A DNA stretch of 64,000 bases. Origin: Bacteroidota bacterium (GTDB lineage Bacteria; Bacteroidota; JABWAT01). The translations under genes and the position numbers were made by a program. Shown piece by piece: positions 45,110 through 53,283 of this stretch. The notes beneath the pieces were generated by a model, which saw nothing but the letters and a program-made list of their open reading frames with translations, was not told where the DNA came from and ran no database searches. The stretch is taken from positions 57,581 to 121,580 of the forward strand of contig JAKLJL010000011.1 of NCBI GenBank assembly GCA_023151185.1. The letters run 5' to 3'. Numbering within the stretch: position 1 is the first letter of the stretch; each line of letters begins with the position of its first letter.

Positions 45110-46915
45110 ATGCAAAACCGTTTTATTCTCATTTTACTTACGTTCGTTGTTTTGGTTCAGGACGGATTGTCGGGCACTCCTGTGGTCGATAGTTTGCTGA
45201 ATCTGGGTCATCAGGCCAACCGCCGTGCGAATTATGAAACGGCCCTGAGGTACTACCTGCTTGCCCGGCAGGAAGCCGATTCCCTGAAGAATGCCGGATA
45301 TAAAACCGCCACCACCTTCTTTATTGCGGATATTTACCGGGCAACTCTGAAAAGACCCGAAGCCCTTAGGTTCATCCGGGAAAATTTGCCCCAGAATCCC
45401 GGACCGGATGAAATTGAACCGGTTTGTAAACTGCTGAACCTGATTGCCAGTGTCCATTACGAAGAGTTTATTTCAAACCCGACTTTCGGACTGGACAGTG
45501 CCTTATTTTACGCTTCCCGGGCTACGTCCTACATCCGTGAAAAACAGAATAAAAAGGCATTGGGCCAGAATTACATGATTCTCGGAGCCATTTATGCCAA
45601 CCTGCTCCAGTACGATCAGGCACTTGATTACCTCAGACAGGCAGAAGAGCTGTATCTTGAAACCGGACGAACGGATGACATTCCCAATATTCTGAATAAT
45701 ATAACCACGGTTTACATGAATCAGTCCCAGTATGAAGAAGGGATTGAGGTGGCAAAAAGAAGTCTTGAGATGGCGACTGTCAGCGGAGTTAAAATTTACC
45801 AGATGGTTGCCTCTGCCAACCTGGTTCAGCTTTATGAACGGCAGGGTAAATACCGTGAGGCCTTCAATTATCTGAGGATGTATAAGGACCTGCAGAAAGC
45901 CATCCTGGATGAAAACATGATGGCCCAGGTTTCCAAGCTCAGGGAGCAGCATGAATCCGAAAAAACAGAAACTGAAAACAAAGCACTCAGGGCAGAACTT
46001 CACAGTCAGACTCTCTTTTTCTATTCTGCTGTTACTGTGATCAGTCTGGGGCTGATCGTTATTCTGGTGCTGCTGATTGCCTACCGGGAAAAGTCCAAAG
46101 CAGAAAGAAAACTGAAAGAACAAAAACTGGAGATAGAACGGTACAATGAACTGATGTTTACCCTGAACGTTGAAATTGCTCAGGCAAATGAAAGTTCAAA
46201 GGAAAAAGCCCGTCTCCTTGATGAGACCAACCGGGTTAAGGACCGGTTATTTTCCCTGATTTCGCATGACCTCAGAGGACCGGTTGCGGCGCTGCAGAGT
46301 TCGCTTTCCCTGGTTGCCGACAACAGCTTCCGCCCGGAAGAACAGGCCGGTCTGATTGAGGAACTCCGCATTCAGGTGCAGTCGACTGCCGATCTTTTGA
46401 ATAATTTGCTGTACTGGTCATCCGGTCAGATGCAGGGGCTGAAACGGTCACCTGAACCGGTCAGCATCAAAGAACTTCTTCAGGAAAACGGCCTTCTGTT
46501 TAAAACCCAGGCCCGGCGGAAGGAAATTCACCTGGCCCTGAACTATCCGGAATCCCCGCTTACCGCAGAAACAGACCGGACGATGATGAATCTGGCCATC
46601 CGGAACCTGACCAGCAATGCAATGAAGTTCACCTCATCGGGCGGATCAGTAACGCTTTCAGCAGAAAAAAAGGAAACCGGAATTCTGATCCGGGTGGCAG
46701 ATACCGGATTGGGAATGAATCAGGACCAGATATCGAGATTATTTCTGAATGAGGCGCCGGCTTCGACACCGGGCACCCAGAATGAACGGGGACTTGGACT
46801 TGGTCTGATGATGGTCAAACAGTTTGTTGAACTGAACGGGGGAACCCTGTCGGTTGCTTCAGAACCGGGGCACGGCACCAGTTTCAGCATCCTGCTGCCG
46901 GCAGCGGAAAGCTGA
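45110..46915 (+). CDS. TPR-containing sensor histidine kinase
   Basis: About 601 residues from the ATG at 45110; an upstream TTG at 45077 adds 11 residues before the signal peptide. After the signal peptide (FILILLTFVVLVQDGLSG) come several TPR repeats (about 40-270; for example QYDQALDYLRQAEELYLE, YREAFNYLRMYKDLQ), a membrane helix (FFYSAVTVISLGLIVILVL), a coiled coil, HisKA with FSLISHDLRGPVAALQ, and HATPase_c (RNLTSNAMKFTSSGG, DTGLGMNQ, GLGLGLMMVKQF). This is the common TPR kinase of Bacteroidota. No response regulator is adjacent. Confidence 0.93.
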   Translation: MQNRFILILLTFVVLVQDGLSGTPVVDSLLNLGHQANRRANYETALRYYLLARQEADSLKNAGYKTATTFFIADIYRATLKRPEALRFIRENLPQNPGPDEIEPVCKLLNLIASVHYEEFISNPTFGLDSALFYASRATSYIREKQNKKALGQNYMILGAIYANLLQYDQALDYLRQAEELYLETGRTDDIPNILNNITTVYMNQSQYEEGIEVAKRSLEMATVSGVKIYQMVASANLVQLYERQGKYREAFNYLRMYKDLQKAILDENMMAQVSKLREQHESEKTETENKALRAELHSQTLFFYSAVTVISLGLIVILVLLIAYREKSKAERKLKEQKLEIERYNELMFTLNVEIAQANESSKEKARLLDETNRVKDRLFSLISHDLRGPVAALQSSLSLVADNSFRPEEQAGLIEELRIQVQSTADLLNNLLYWSSGQMQGLKRSPEPVSIKELLQENGLLFKTQARRKEIHLALNYPESPLTAETDRTMMNLAIRNLTSNAMKFTSSGGSVTLSAEKKETGILIRVADTGLGMNQDQISRLFLNEAPASTPGTQNERGLGLGLMMVKQFVELNGGTLSVASEPGHGTSFSILLPAAES

Positions 46916-46921
46916 AAGAGG

Positions 46922-47818
46922 TTATCTTACCAGCAGGATTTTCCTGTTTTCTGAAATCCCGCCTGAGGAAAGCCTGACTAAGTAAACTCCTGATGGCAGT
47001 TGTTCCGCTTCGAAAGTAAGTTTGTGATTTCCGGGTTCTTTTTGTCCATCAAACAAAGTTCTGATTTCACGGCCGGAAATATCATAAATTTTTATAGACA
47101 CAAATCCGGCTTGTGTTAGCAGGAAAGGAATAACCGTAGACGGATTAAACGGATTGGGGTAGTTTTGAAGAAGCCGGATTGTTTTTGATTTTTCCCGCTG
47201 GTCATTAACTTCCAATATTACCGAAGTAGTATCACCGTATACGACACCATCAATTACACATCCCTTCAGATAAAATTGCACTCCATCATATTGGTAGCCT
47301 CCTAATGAGCCAAATTTTTCACAAAAATCCTGATGAGTGCCATTAATTCCAATGTCAGAATTAAAGACCTTTACTGTTACTTCCTCACCAAATGCTCCGG
47401 CCTGATACTGGTCGCTTACACTGACCTTTACTTCGACCACTGAGGCTGTATCCTTATAATTCCAGACTGTCCCAACTTCAGCCAATGGGTCGTAATAGAC
47501 AATTTCCCGATCCCGCTTATTCCAGTTTGGTCCCGGTACGCCCCCTGCGTAAACATATTGCCCGATTTCGTTTTTCCTTGCACTTGAAAAACTGCGCCAG
47601 CCATTTATTTCAGAACTGACAATCCAATGATACTTTTTCCCATTGACAATTTCGAATGAGTCAGTTACTTCAGTTTTGATAACCTCCCTTAGGGTCCAGT
47701 CCCAATCCACGTAAGCATAAACCCATTGGTTTCCGGGTTTTAGTGGGAGAAAGTTTGCTTGTGCAAAGGAAAACAAAGGAAGTAAAAAAGTGACAATTCC
47801 TAACCACCATTTTTTCAT
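46922..47818 (-). CDS. exported protein with T9SS sorting domain
   Basis: 298 residues. Signal peptide KKWWLGIVTFLLPLFSFAQ. The middle 170 residues begin with a motif common in secreted proteins of this lineage (FLPLKPGNQWVYAY) and are beta-rich, with no catalytic motif recognised. The C-terminus is a T9SS sorting domain (QNYPNPFNPSTVIPFLL, IYDISGREIRTL, SGVYLVRLS). It should be secreted or surface-attached. It is convergent with the TPR kinase, 6 nt apart. Confidence 0.85.
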   Translation of the reverse strand: MKKWWLGIVTFLLPLFSFAQANFLPLKPGNQWVYAYVDWDWTLREVIKTEVTDSFEIVNGKKYHWIVSSEINGWRSFSSARKNEIGQYVYAGGVPGPNWNKRDREIVYYDPLAEVGTVWNYKDTASVVEVKVSVSDQYQAGAFGEEVTVKVFNSDIGINGTHQDFCEKFGSLGGYQYDGVQFYLKGCVIDGVVYGDTTSVILEVNDQREKSKTIRLLQNYPNPFNPSTVIPFLLTQAGFVSIKIYDISGREIRTLFDGQKEPGNHKLTFEAEQLPSGVYLVRLSSGGISENRKILLVR

Positions 47819-47889
47819 AGCTTCTCCAGATCAATGACTGAAGTTAAGGCTTTTTTAGAAAAAAACAAGACTTCACGGTTAATAAAAAA

Positions 47890-50193
47890 TTATCTTACCA
47901 GCAAATTCAAAACTGAAACTGTTTTTTCTGCAACTCCTTTTTTACTGAACGGCACCTTCCAACGGCTGCCCGTCTGCCAGTTCACGAGAAAATCGTCGTA
48001 ATGCGGGCTGAACGGGTTTCCAGATTGACCCAGATTTCCCATAAGGGTAAATCCGTCCGAATCCGACCAGTCGAGAACAAACCGCATGCTGGGTCCTGCT
48101 ACTCCCGAAAATTGCCGGATTTCAGGATCCCACGAATTAAAATTCGCATTCAGTGAAGCCATGTCACCCGGGATGGCAACCGGTCCCCGGTTTAAATCCA
48201 GCCACCAGTCCAGAATCCGGATCATCGACAGCGGATGGGTAAACGTCAGGGTATTGACAGTTCCCCAGGGAAGCCGGGTTTCTTCCGGTCTGATTTTCAT
48301 TGCCGCGGCAGCCGAAATATCTGTCAGGGTTTCCTTTCTGTCGGGTGTTTTCAGATTGTCGGTTACTGACTGTACGGGCCGGGTCAGAAAGGCCTCAAGT
48401 ATGTGGCGGCCGTCCGAAAAATGATCAGGCATTTCATCCGAAAAGAGAACTTCGGGCAGTGCTTCCCACCACAAACTGAACAGAGTTGCTTCTGTACTCT
48501 GTCTGCCCATGTTTCCGTCCCAGTTTCTGAGTGATTCTGCTGCATCAGGCTTTCCGGCAAGGGCAAATCCGTCAGCAGCCAGAGTTTTCCACCGGCGGGC
48601 CAGAACCGAAACCGAGTCCATCTGAAACTGTTCCATATCCTGAACTGAAAACCGGTTTTTTGCGGAAAGCAGTTCCGTAATTCTGACGATCCGGTAAGGA
48701 TCATAAAATCCGGGAAGGGGGTAAGGAAACAGGGAATCGGCAATCTGGTTGTTGCAGGTGGCAATCCAGCCTTTTCCCGGATTCAGGGCAAAGGGTTTCA
48801 GGGAATCCGGCAGGTACCCTGTCCATCGGTAAGCCGGATCGCTGCCAGGAAGCTCTCTGAATGAATTGGAAAACGGCCTGACCGGAACCGGGATTCCAAG
48901 CTGATATCCAATGTTGCCCTTCCGGTCTGAATACGTCCAGTTGGCATCGAGTGCACCCAGCCCGCAGACTGCCTTCCGGAAGCCAGAAAAATTCCCCGCA
49001 CGGTTCAGTGCAAATCCTGACCGTAGCATACTGTCGGCAGGAAAATCAAATCCGGCCCAGTGGACGGCCAGAACAGAAACAGAATCAGAGTCCAGAACTG
49101 GTCCGGCTGTGGTTTCCCGGATGGTGAAATATACCGGTTTCTCTTTGTCCCTGACCACAACAGAATCCCGGATAAGTCTGAATTCTGTCCAACCGGAAAC
49201 ATCCTGATACCGGCCGGAATCTGCCGGATCCGTGCTGAATCGGTAATAATCAATCACATCTACGCTGGCAACAGTAAAAGCCCAGGCAATTGAATCATTC
49301 CGGCCCATGGCCACAAACGGAATTCCCGGAGTGGTAACCCCGAGGACGTTAAGGCCATCTTCAGCATGCATCCCCATGAGGTACCAGAATCCCGGAACCT
49401 GGTTGAGCTGAAGGTGCGGGTCTGAGGCGTGAAGGGCAGAACCGCCGGTGGTTTTGGAGGGTGAAACCACCCAGGAGTTCGATGCATTTGACATTCGTCC
49501 CGGCCAGGAATTTTCTCTGAAAACAGAAGCCAGCGGTCCGGATTCAACGGTTGCAGGAGACCAGGATTTGAATCCGGTCATGAAGGAAAGAATAGAATCA
49601 CCCAACGCACTCTGAAGCCGTCCGAATGCCTGGTCATGATCCATTAAACTGTGAGAAAACCAGGTCTGATAGATTAAAATGGTCAGACAGTCTTCCGGTT
49701 TCCAGTCCACGGGTGTGACTCTGAGCAGAACAAATTCCGGGGGGAGCGGGGAGTGAGTGTTTTTCCAGGAATTGATGCCATCACAATAGGCCTGAAGCAG
49801 GTCTGCAGATCCGGGATCCAGGAGTCCGGCGTCCCGGATTCCTTTGCGGTAAAAACCGAGGGTCCGGTTTTGCCTGTCCAGTTCCAGAGCAATTTCCCCA
49901 AAGACTTCCGAGAGTTTACCTTCGGTCATCCGCCGGATCAGTTCCATCTGGAATAATCTTTCGGAAGCATGAAGATAGCCGGCGGTGCGAAAAACATCTC
50001 GGGTGGAGTTTCCCCAGATTTGAGGGATTCCCTTTTCGTCGAACGTGACCGTTACTGAAGAATCAAGTCCGCTGAGGGTAACATCGCCGGAATACTCTGC
50101 AACTGATTGGGAAAGGTAAAGCCTGCCGCCAAACCAGATAGTAAGAAAAAGAGTGAGAAGCGTTCCTGCGGAAATAAGAATCCACTTTTTCAT
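47890..50193 (-). CDS. penicillin acylase-family N-terminal nucleophile hydrolase
   Basis: 767 residues with an N-terminal signal/anchor helix (KKWILISAGTLLTLFLTIWF). The pro-enzyme should cleave itself before S238 (A-SNSWVVS), producing the alpha and beta chains, with S238 as the N-terminal nucleophile. Further family blocks are FRTAGYLHASERLFQMELIR, HASDPHLQL, GRNDSIAWAFT, DANWTYSDRKGNIGYQ and WIATCNNQI. Members hydrolyse amides such as beta-lactam side chains or acyl-homoserine lactones; which applies here cannot be told. It is periplasmic by prediction. The repeat array starts 40 nt upstream of its start codon. Confidence 0.93.
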   Translation of the reverse strand: MKKWILISAGTLLTLFLTIWFGGRLYLSQSVAEYSGDVTLSGLDSSVTVTFDEKGIPQIWGNSTRDVFRTAGYLHASERLFQMELIRRMTEGKLSEVFGEIALELDRQNRTLGFYRKGIRDAGLLDPGSADLLQAYCDGINSWKNTHSPLPPEFVLLRVTPVDWKPEDCLTILIYQTWFSHSLMDHDQAFGRLQSALGDSILSFMTGFKSWSPATVESGPLASVFRENSWPGRMSNASNSWVVSPSKTTGGSALHASDPHLQLNQVPGFWYLMGMHAEDGLNVLGVTTPGIPFVAMGRNDSIAWAFTVASVDVIDYYRFSTDPADSGRYQDVSGWTEFRLIRDSVVVRDKEKPVYFTIRETTAGPVLDSDSVSVLAVHWAGFDFPADSMLRSGFALNRAGNFSGFRKAVCGLGALDANWTYSDRKGNIGYQLGIPVPVRPFSNSFRELPGSDPAYRWTGYLPDSLKPFALNPGKGWIATCNNQIADSLFPYPLPGFYDPYRIVRITELLSAKNRFSVQDMEQFQMDSVSVLARRWKTLAADGFALAGKPDAAESLRNWDGNMGRQSTEATLFSLWWEALPEVLFSDEMPDHFSDGRHILEAFLTRPVQSVTDNLKTPDRKETLTDISAAAAMKIRPEETRLPWGTVNTLTFTHPLSMIRILDWWLDLNRGPVAIPGDMASLNANFNSWDPEIRQFSGVAGPSMRFVLDWSDSDGFTLMGNLGQSGNPFSPHYDDFLVNWQTGSRWKVPFSKKGVAEKTVSVLNLLVR

Positions 50194-50233
50194 AAAAAGT
50201 CCTTTTTAACTGCACTATTTAAATATTATTTTT

Positions 50234-50382
50234 TAACCATGAAAAACACGAAGCACACGAAAAAATACATAATGTATTTAAAATAAGTGACGGATTTCAA
50301 TTAAAGCTGTTTTGGTATTGGGTTCTATGCAGTTAACCTAAAGAAAAAGTTCCCTTTCGTGAATTTCGTGTGTTTGGCAGTA
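50234..50382 (-). repeat. repeat module 0 (diverged copy)
   Basis: The most diverged copy. It opens TAACCATGAAAAACACGAAG and closes with CCCTTTCGTG...TTTCGTGTG. It lies between the penicillin acylase start and the YdeI-like stop codon (15 nt away). Confidence 0.7.
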
Positions 50383-50397
50383 AGCTGAATTTAGCGG

Positions 50398-50883
50398 TTA
50401 ATTCTTTTTCCTGCCTTGTTTTCTTTTTGCCCAGTCGTTCAGTAGAAAATTGACCAGTTTTTCTATTCGTCTGGCCCGGGTTTCTTCTGATTTACCCTGA
50501 TTGATGTGATCAACCCAATATCTCTTGTAAAACAAACTCAGGGTGTCGTAGTGAACTTTTGCTTCGGGGATGAAATAAAAGGTTTCTTCAAGTTCGGACG
50601 GAATCAGTGGGGTTCGGTCAGAGAGATCTTCCTCCAGCAAAATATTAAGACTATCACCGGCTTTGAATCCGAGTGGTTTAATGAAGTCTTTCCTGAGGAT
50701 AATCCCATACATCCGGTTGCCAACAGGGGATAATGTACCCGAAAAAGAATTTCCATTCACCGTTCCGGCAACGGGAATGTGACCTTTTTTCCCGATTAGT
50801 TTAAACTGGTCATCCGGACAAACCACATAATGGTACGTCATGCTGGAAATGAAAAGTTCAGATGTGAATTCAAGTTTTGGCAT
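50398..50883 (-). CDS. YdeI/DUF1905-like protein in the repeat array
   Basis: 161 residues. The N-terminal half (VAGTVNGNSFSGTLSPVG, GIILRKDFIKPLGFKAGD) matches DUF1905, a small beta-barrel-like domain. The C-terminal part (HINQGKSEETRARRIEKLV) matches the YdeI/OmpD-associated motif. Its exact function is unknown. It occupies a linker of the repeat array: module 0 begins 15 nt after its stop, and the conserved linker half-box (AAGACAAAATCCAATTAAAC) plus module 1 lie upstream of its start. This is the same arrangement as the GxxExxY gene and on the same strand. Confidence 0.85.
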   Translation of the reverse strand: MPKLEFTSELFISSMTYHYVVCPDDQFKLIGKKGHIPVAGTVNGNSFSGTLSPVGNRMYGIILRKDFIKPLGFKAGDSLNILLEEDLSDRTPLIPSELEETFYFIPEAKVHYDTLSLFYKRYWVDHINQGKSEETRARRIEKLVNFLLNDWAKRKQGRKKN

Positions 50884-50954
50884 AAAAATAAAAATGCACT
50901 ATTTAACAGGGAAACACACTAAGCAAAAAAAAGACAAAATCCAATTAAACCATC

Positions 50955-51100
50955 TAACCACGAAAGGCACGAAATACACGAAAAATAATGCAAAATGTAG
51001 CTCAGATAAGAGACAAATTTCAAATAAATCTGCTTTTAACCTGAGTGTTTTATTGTAGCTAAATATCCCCTTTCGTGCTTTTCGGGTGTTTCGTGGTTAA
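50955..51100 (-). repeat. repeat module 1
   Basis: Starts TAACCACGAAAGGCACGAAA and ends TTTCGGGTGTTTCGTGGTTA on the plus strand. The ends are imperfect inverted arms, each three 9-mers (CACGAAAnn or its complement). The centre shares the words GCAAAATGTAG, GACAAATTTCAAATAAAT and TTGTAGCTAAAT with the other copies. Confidence 0.9.
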
Positions 51101-51183
51101 CTGAATTTAGAATTTTATGATTCAGGTTTTATGCCATAAAAGTCAAGGAGCACACAAAAAAGGTAAAATCCAAATAAACCATC

Positions 51184-51317
51184 TAACCACGAAAGGCACG
51201 AAACACACGAAAAAATGCAAAATGTAGTTCAGAAAAGAGACAAATTTCAAATAAATCTGCTTTTGTACCTGAGTGTTTTATTGTAGCTAAATGTCTCCTT
51301 TCGTGTATTCCGTGGTA
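51184..51317 (-). repeat. repeat module 2
   Basis: 229 nt downstream of module 1 start. Its right arm is shortened and altered (TTTCGTGTATTCCGTGGT) and ends 8 nt before the stop codon of the GxxExxY gene. Confidence 0.88.
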
Positions 51318-51325
51318 AAAACAGA

Positions 51326-51703
51326 TTACAGAAGAAATCTTTCGATTTCCACTTTGGGGTGATGCCCGAAGTTAACCAGGATGCCAAGTTTAATTTTGGA
51401 TGCTTTAAGGTAGTTAATGACCTGAGCCCGGTGTTCCTGATTAAGTTTTGTAACCGCCTTTAGTTCGACGATTATTTTGTCAAAACAAATAAGATCGGGT
51501 TTATAACTCTGATTCAGAAGAGTATCCTTGTAAAAAAGTGATAACGTTTTCTGAGAATGAAATGGTAAGTTTCGGAATAAAAATTCCTTTTCAAGGCATT
51601 CCTGGTAAACGCTTTCCAAAAAACCGGATCCCATTTCCCGGTAGACTTCGAAAATGGCTCCCTGAATCAGGAAGGATTCATCCTTATATAGAATTTCTGT
51701 CAT
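51326..51703 (-). CDS. GxxExxY protein, PD-(D/E)XK nuclease superfamily
   Basis: 125 residues. The family-naming motif GFLESVY is at G27-Y33. A nuclease-like core follows: P69-D70 (YKPDLICF), E80-x-K82 (IVELKAV) and Q94 (HRAQVINYL), in the order expected for PD-(D/E)XK enzymes, so the catalytic residues look intact. The family is TIGR04256 / PDDEXK_3; its biological function is not established. The gene replaces half of a linker in the repeat array: module 2 follows its stop by 8 nt, and the conserved half-box and module 3 precede its start. No clear ribosome site is seen; the upstream region is AT-rich. Confidence 0.92.
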   Translation of the reverse strand: MTEILYKDESFLIQGAIFEVYREMGSGFLESVYQECLEKEFLFRNLPFHSQKTLSLFYKDTLLNQSYKPDLICFDKIIVELKAVTKLNQEHRAQVINYLKASKIKLGILVNFGHHPKVEIERFLL

Positions 51704-51777
51704 AATATTAGTAAATCAATTCATTAGCTTCGAAACAGGTTAAGCACACAAAAAAGACAAAATCCAATTAAACCATC

Positions 51778-51929
51778 TAACCACGAAAGGCACGAAATAC
51801 ACGAAAAAATGCAAAATGTAGTTCAGATAAAGGACAAATTTCAAATAAATATGTTTTTATAAAAGAGCATTATGCAGTTAACCAAAAGAACTTGTCCCCT
51901 TTCGTGCTTTTCGGGTGTTTCGTGGTTAA
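51778..51929 (-). repeat. repeat module 3
   Basis: Slightly longer (152 bp) with a variant right half (ATGCAGTTAACC, also present in module 0) but intact arms. It is immediately upstream of the GxxExxY gene on the coding strand. Confidence 0.88.
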
Positions 51930-52012
51930 CTGTATTTAGAGTTTTGTGATTCAGGTTTTGTGCCATAAAAGTCAAGAGGCACACAAAAAAGACAAAATCC
52001 AATCAAACCATC

Positions 52013-52157
52013 TAACCACGAAAGGCTCGAAATACACGAAAAAATGCAAAATGTAGTTATGGTAAAAGACAAATTTCAAATAAATCAGGTTTTATAACTG
52101 AGTGTTTAATTGTAGCTAAATGTCCCCTTTCGTGCTTTTCGGGTGTTTCGTGGTTAA
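52013..52157 (-). repeat. repeat module 4
   Basis: 145 bp, intact arms with one change in the left arm (GGCTCGAAA). The linker before it is a full 83-bp empty linker. Confidence 0.9.
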
Positions 52158-52241
52158 CTGTAATTTAGAGTTTTGTGATTCAGGTTCTATATCATAAAAG
52201 TCAAGAAGCACACAAAAAAGACAAAATCCAATCAAACCATC

Positions 52242-52387
52242 TAACCACGAAAGGCACGAAATACACGAAAAATATGCATAATGTAGTTATGGTAAAAGAC
52301 AAATTTCAAATAAATCTGTTTTTATAACTGAGTGTTTAATTGTAGCTAAATGTCCCCTTTCGTGCTTTTCGGGTGTTTCGTGGTTAA
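52242..52387 (-). repeat. repeat module 5
   Basis: 146 bp, nearly identical to module 4 and 229 nt from it. It ends 30 nt before the marC-family stop codon, so the array closes at a gene boundary. Confidence 0.9.
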
Positions 52388-52416
52388 CTGTATTTTGCAG
52401 TTACCGGTTTTGGGGG

Positions 52417-53055
52417 TTACTGGATTTTAAGGATTTCTCTTAAAATCGGCCGGATTCCGGAGACAAAAAACTCAACGGCAATCACCATGATAATAAGTCC
52501 CATAATCCGCATCAGAATGGTATTTCCCGTATCTCCCAGCAGTTTGATGACTCTTGAGGCGCCCAGAAGAGTAAAGTACATGATGGCGAGGACCAGGGCA
52601 ATTACCCCCACCAGGATCAGCTTCATTTCAAAATCACGGGCATCTTCCATGAGAACGATTGAGTTGGTAATGGCACCGGGTCCGCAGATCATGGGAATTC
52701 CAAGCGGGGTGATGGAAATATCCGTCAGGTGTTTTTTCTTGTACTGGGGATCAATTTGGGTTCTCACCAGCCGGGCCTGAAGCATGTCATTGCCAACCAG
52801 AAAGAAAATCACCCCGCCAACAACCCGGAAGGCATCAACTGAAATTCCGAAAAATTTAAACAGAAGCTGGCCGGAAAAGGCAAACAGCATCATCGTCAGA
52901 AAAGCAACAGTAACAGCCTTTCTGGCTGTGTAAGCCCGGTCATGGTCAGTCAGATCAGCAGTCATTGTCATGTAAACCGGCATAACTCCCACCGGATTTA
53001 CCAGGGTGAAAAAGGAAGTAAAACCCAACAAAGCAAAAGACAGATAGTCGTTCAT
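52417..53055 (-). CDS. MarC-family integral membrane protein
   Basis: 212 residues from the ATG at 53055; the longer open frame upstream has no membrane-protein start features. Six hydrophobic helices, with family landmarks FFTLVNPVGVMPVYM, VGGVIFFLVGNDM, ITPLGIPMICGPGAI and MRIMGLIIMVIAVEFFV. MarC/UPF0056 proteins have no proven role; an early link to multiple antibiotic resistance was not confirmed. The gene lies at the edge of the repeat array. Confidence 0.93.
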   Translation of the reverse strand: MNDYLSFALLGFTSFFTLVNPVGVMPVYMTMTADLTDHDRAYTARKAVTVAFLTMMLFAFSGQLLFKFFGISVDAFRVVGGVIFFLVGNDMLQARLVRTQIDPQYKKKHLTDISITPLGIPMICGPGAITNSIVLMEDARDFEMKLILVGVIALVLAIMYFTLLGASRVIKLLGDTGNTILMRIMGLIIMVIAVEFFVSGIRPILREILKIQ

Positions 53056-53073
53056 GGTTCGGTAATCAGAATT

Positions 53074-53119
53074 AAGAAGTAAGAAGACAGTAGACAGAAG
53101 ACAGAAGTCAGTTGTCAGG
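53074..53119 (-). repeat. short AGACAGAAG-type direct repeat
   Basis: A run of AAGACAG, AGACAGAAG, ACAGAAG and AGTCAG words upstream of the marC-family gene, a low-complexity dispersed type distinct from the 146-bp modules. Nothing else is seen between 53056 and 53216. Confidence 0.4.
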
Positions 53120-53216
53120 ATCCTGATGAAATCTGAGGAGTTACGTGTATTTCCTTCAGGTAGTACCCCCAGAATCCTTCTGGCTTCCGGCTCAAAATAC
53201 AAAAAATCCGGCTAAG

Positions 53217-53247
53217 TTGAATAATCCGGGTACAAACTCTATTTTTG
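53217..53247 (+). promoter_or_regulatory. Bacteroidota-type promoter of the deoxyhypusine-synthase-like gene
   Basis: TTG at 53217-53219, 20-nt spacing, TATTTTTG at 53240-53247. It excludes the upstream TTG-type start at 53245 because that lies inside the -7 element. Confidence 0.65.
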
Positions 53248-53283
53248 CAGGTTAAAATTGAAAAAAAACCTCAGGGAGTCAGG

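Larger units (their letters stand above)
50234..52387 (-). mobile_element. cassette-like array: six inverted-arm modules, two ORFs, three empty linkers
   Basis: Modules 1-5 recur every 229-235 nt where linkers are empty. Each of the five is preceded by the linker box CACACAAAAAAGACAAAATCC or a close variant, then ATC and the module. The other linker half (TTTTGTGATTCAGG and ATAAAAGTCAAG) is present only in empty linkers and is replaced by a gene in the two occupied ones. Both ORFs lie on the minus strand with a module close after their stop codon. The region is more AT-rich than its neighbours. No integrase or transposase is inside it. Calling it mobile is inference from structure. Confidence 0.5.

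Noticed and set aside
50234..52387. CRISPR array
   Set aside because: Repeats are about 146 bp with similar rather than unique linkers, two of the linkers contain genes, and no cas gene is present.
50234..52387. Classical integron
   Set aside because: No integrase gene in the window; the GTTAGAT/AGTTAAC matches to attC cores are short and one has a mismatch; the centres of the modules are conserved, unlike most attC sites. Kept only as an alternative within the main finding.
53074..53119. Target-site or IS end near the marC-family gene
   Set aside because: The AGACAGAAG words are simple direct repeats with no inverted partner and no transposase nearby.
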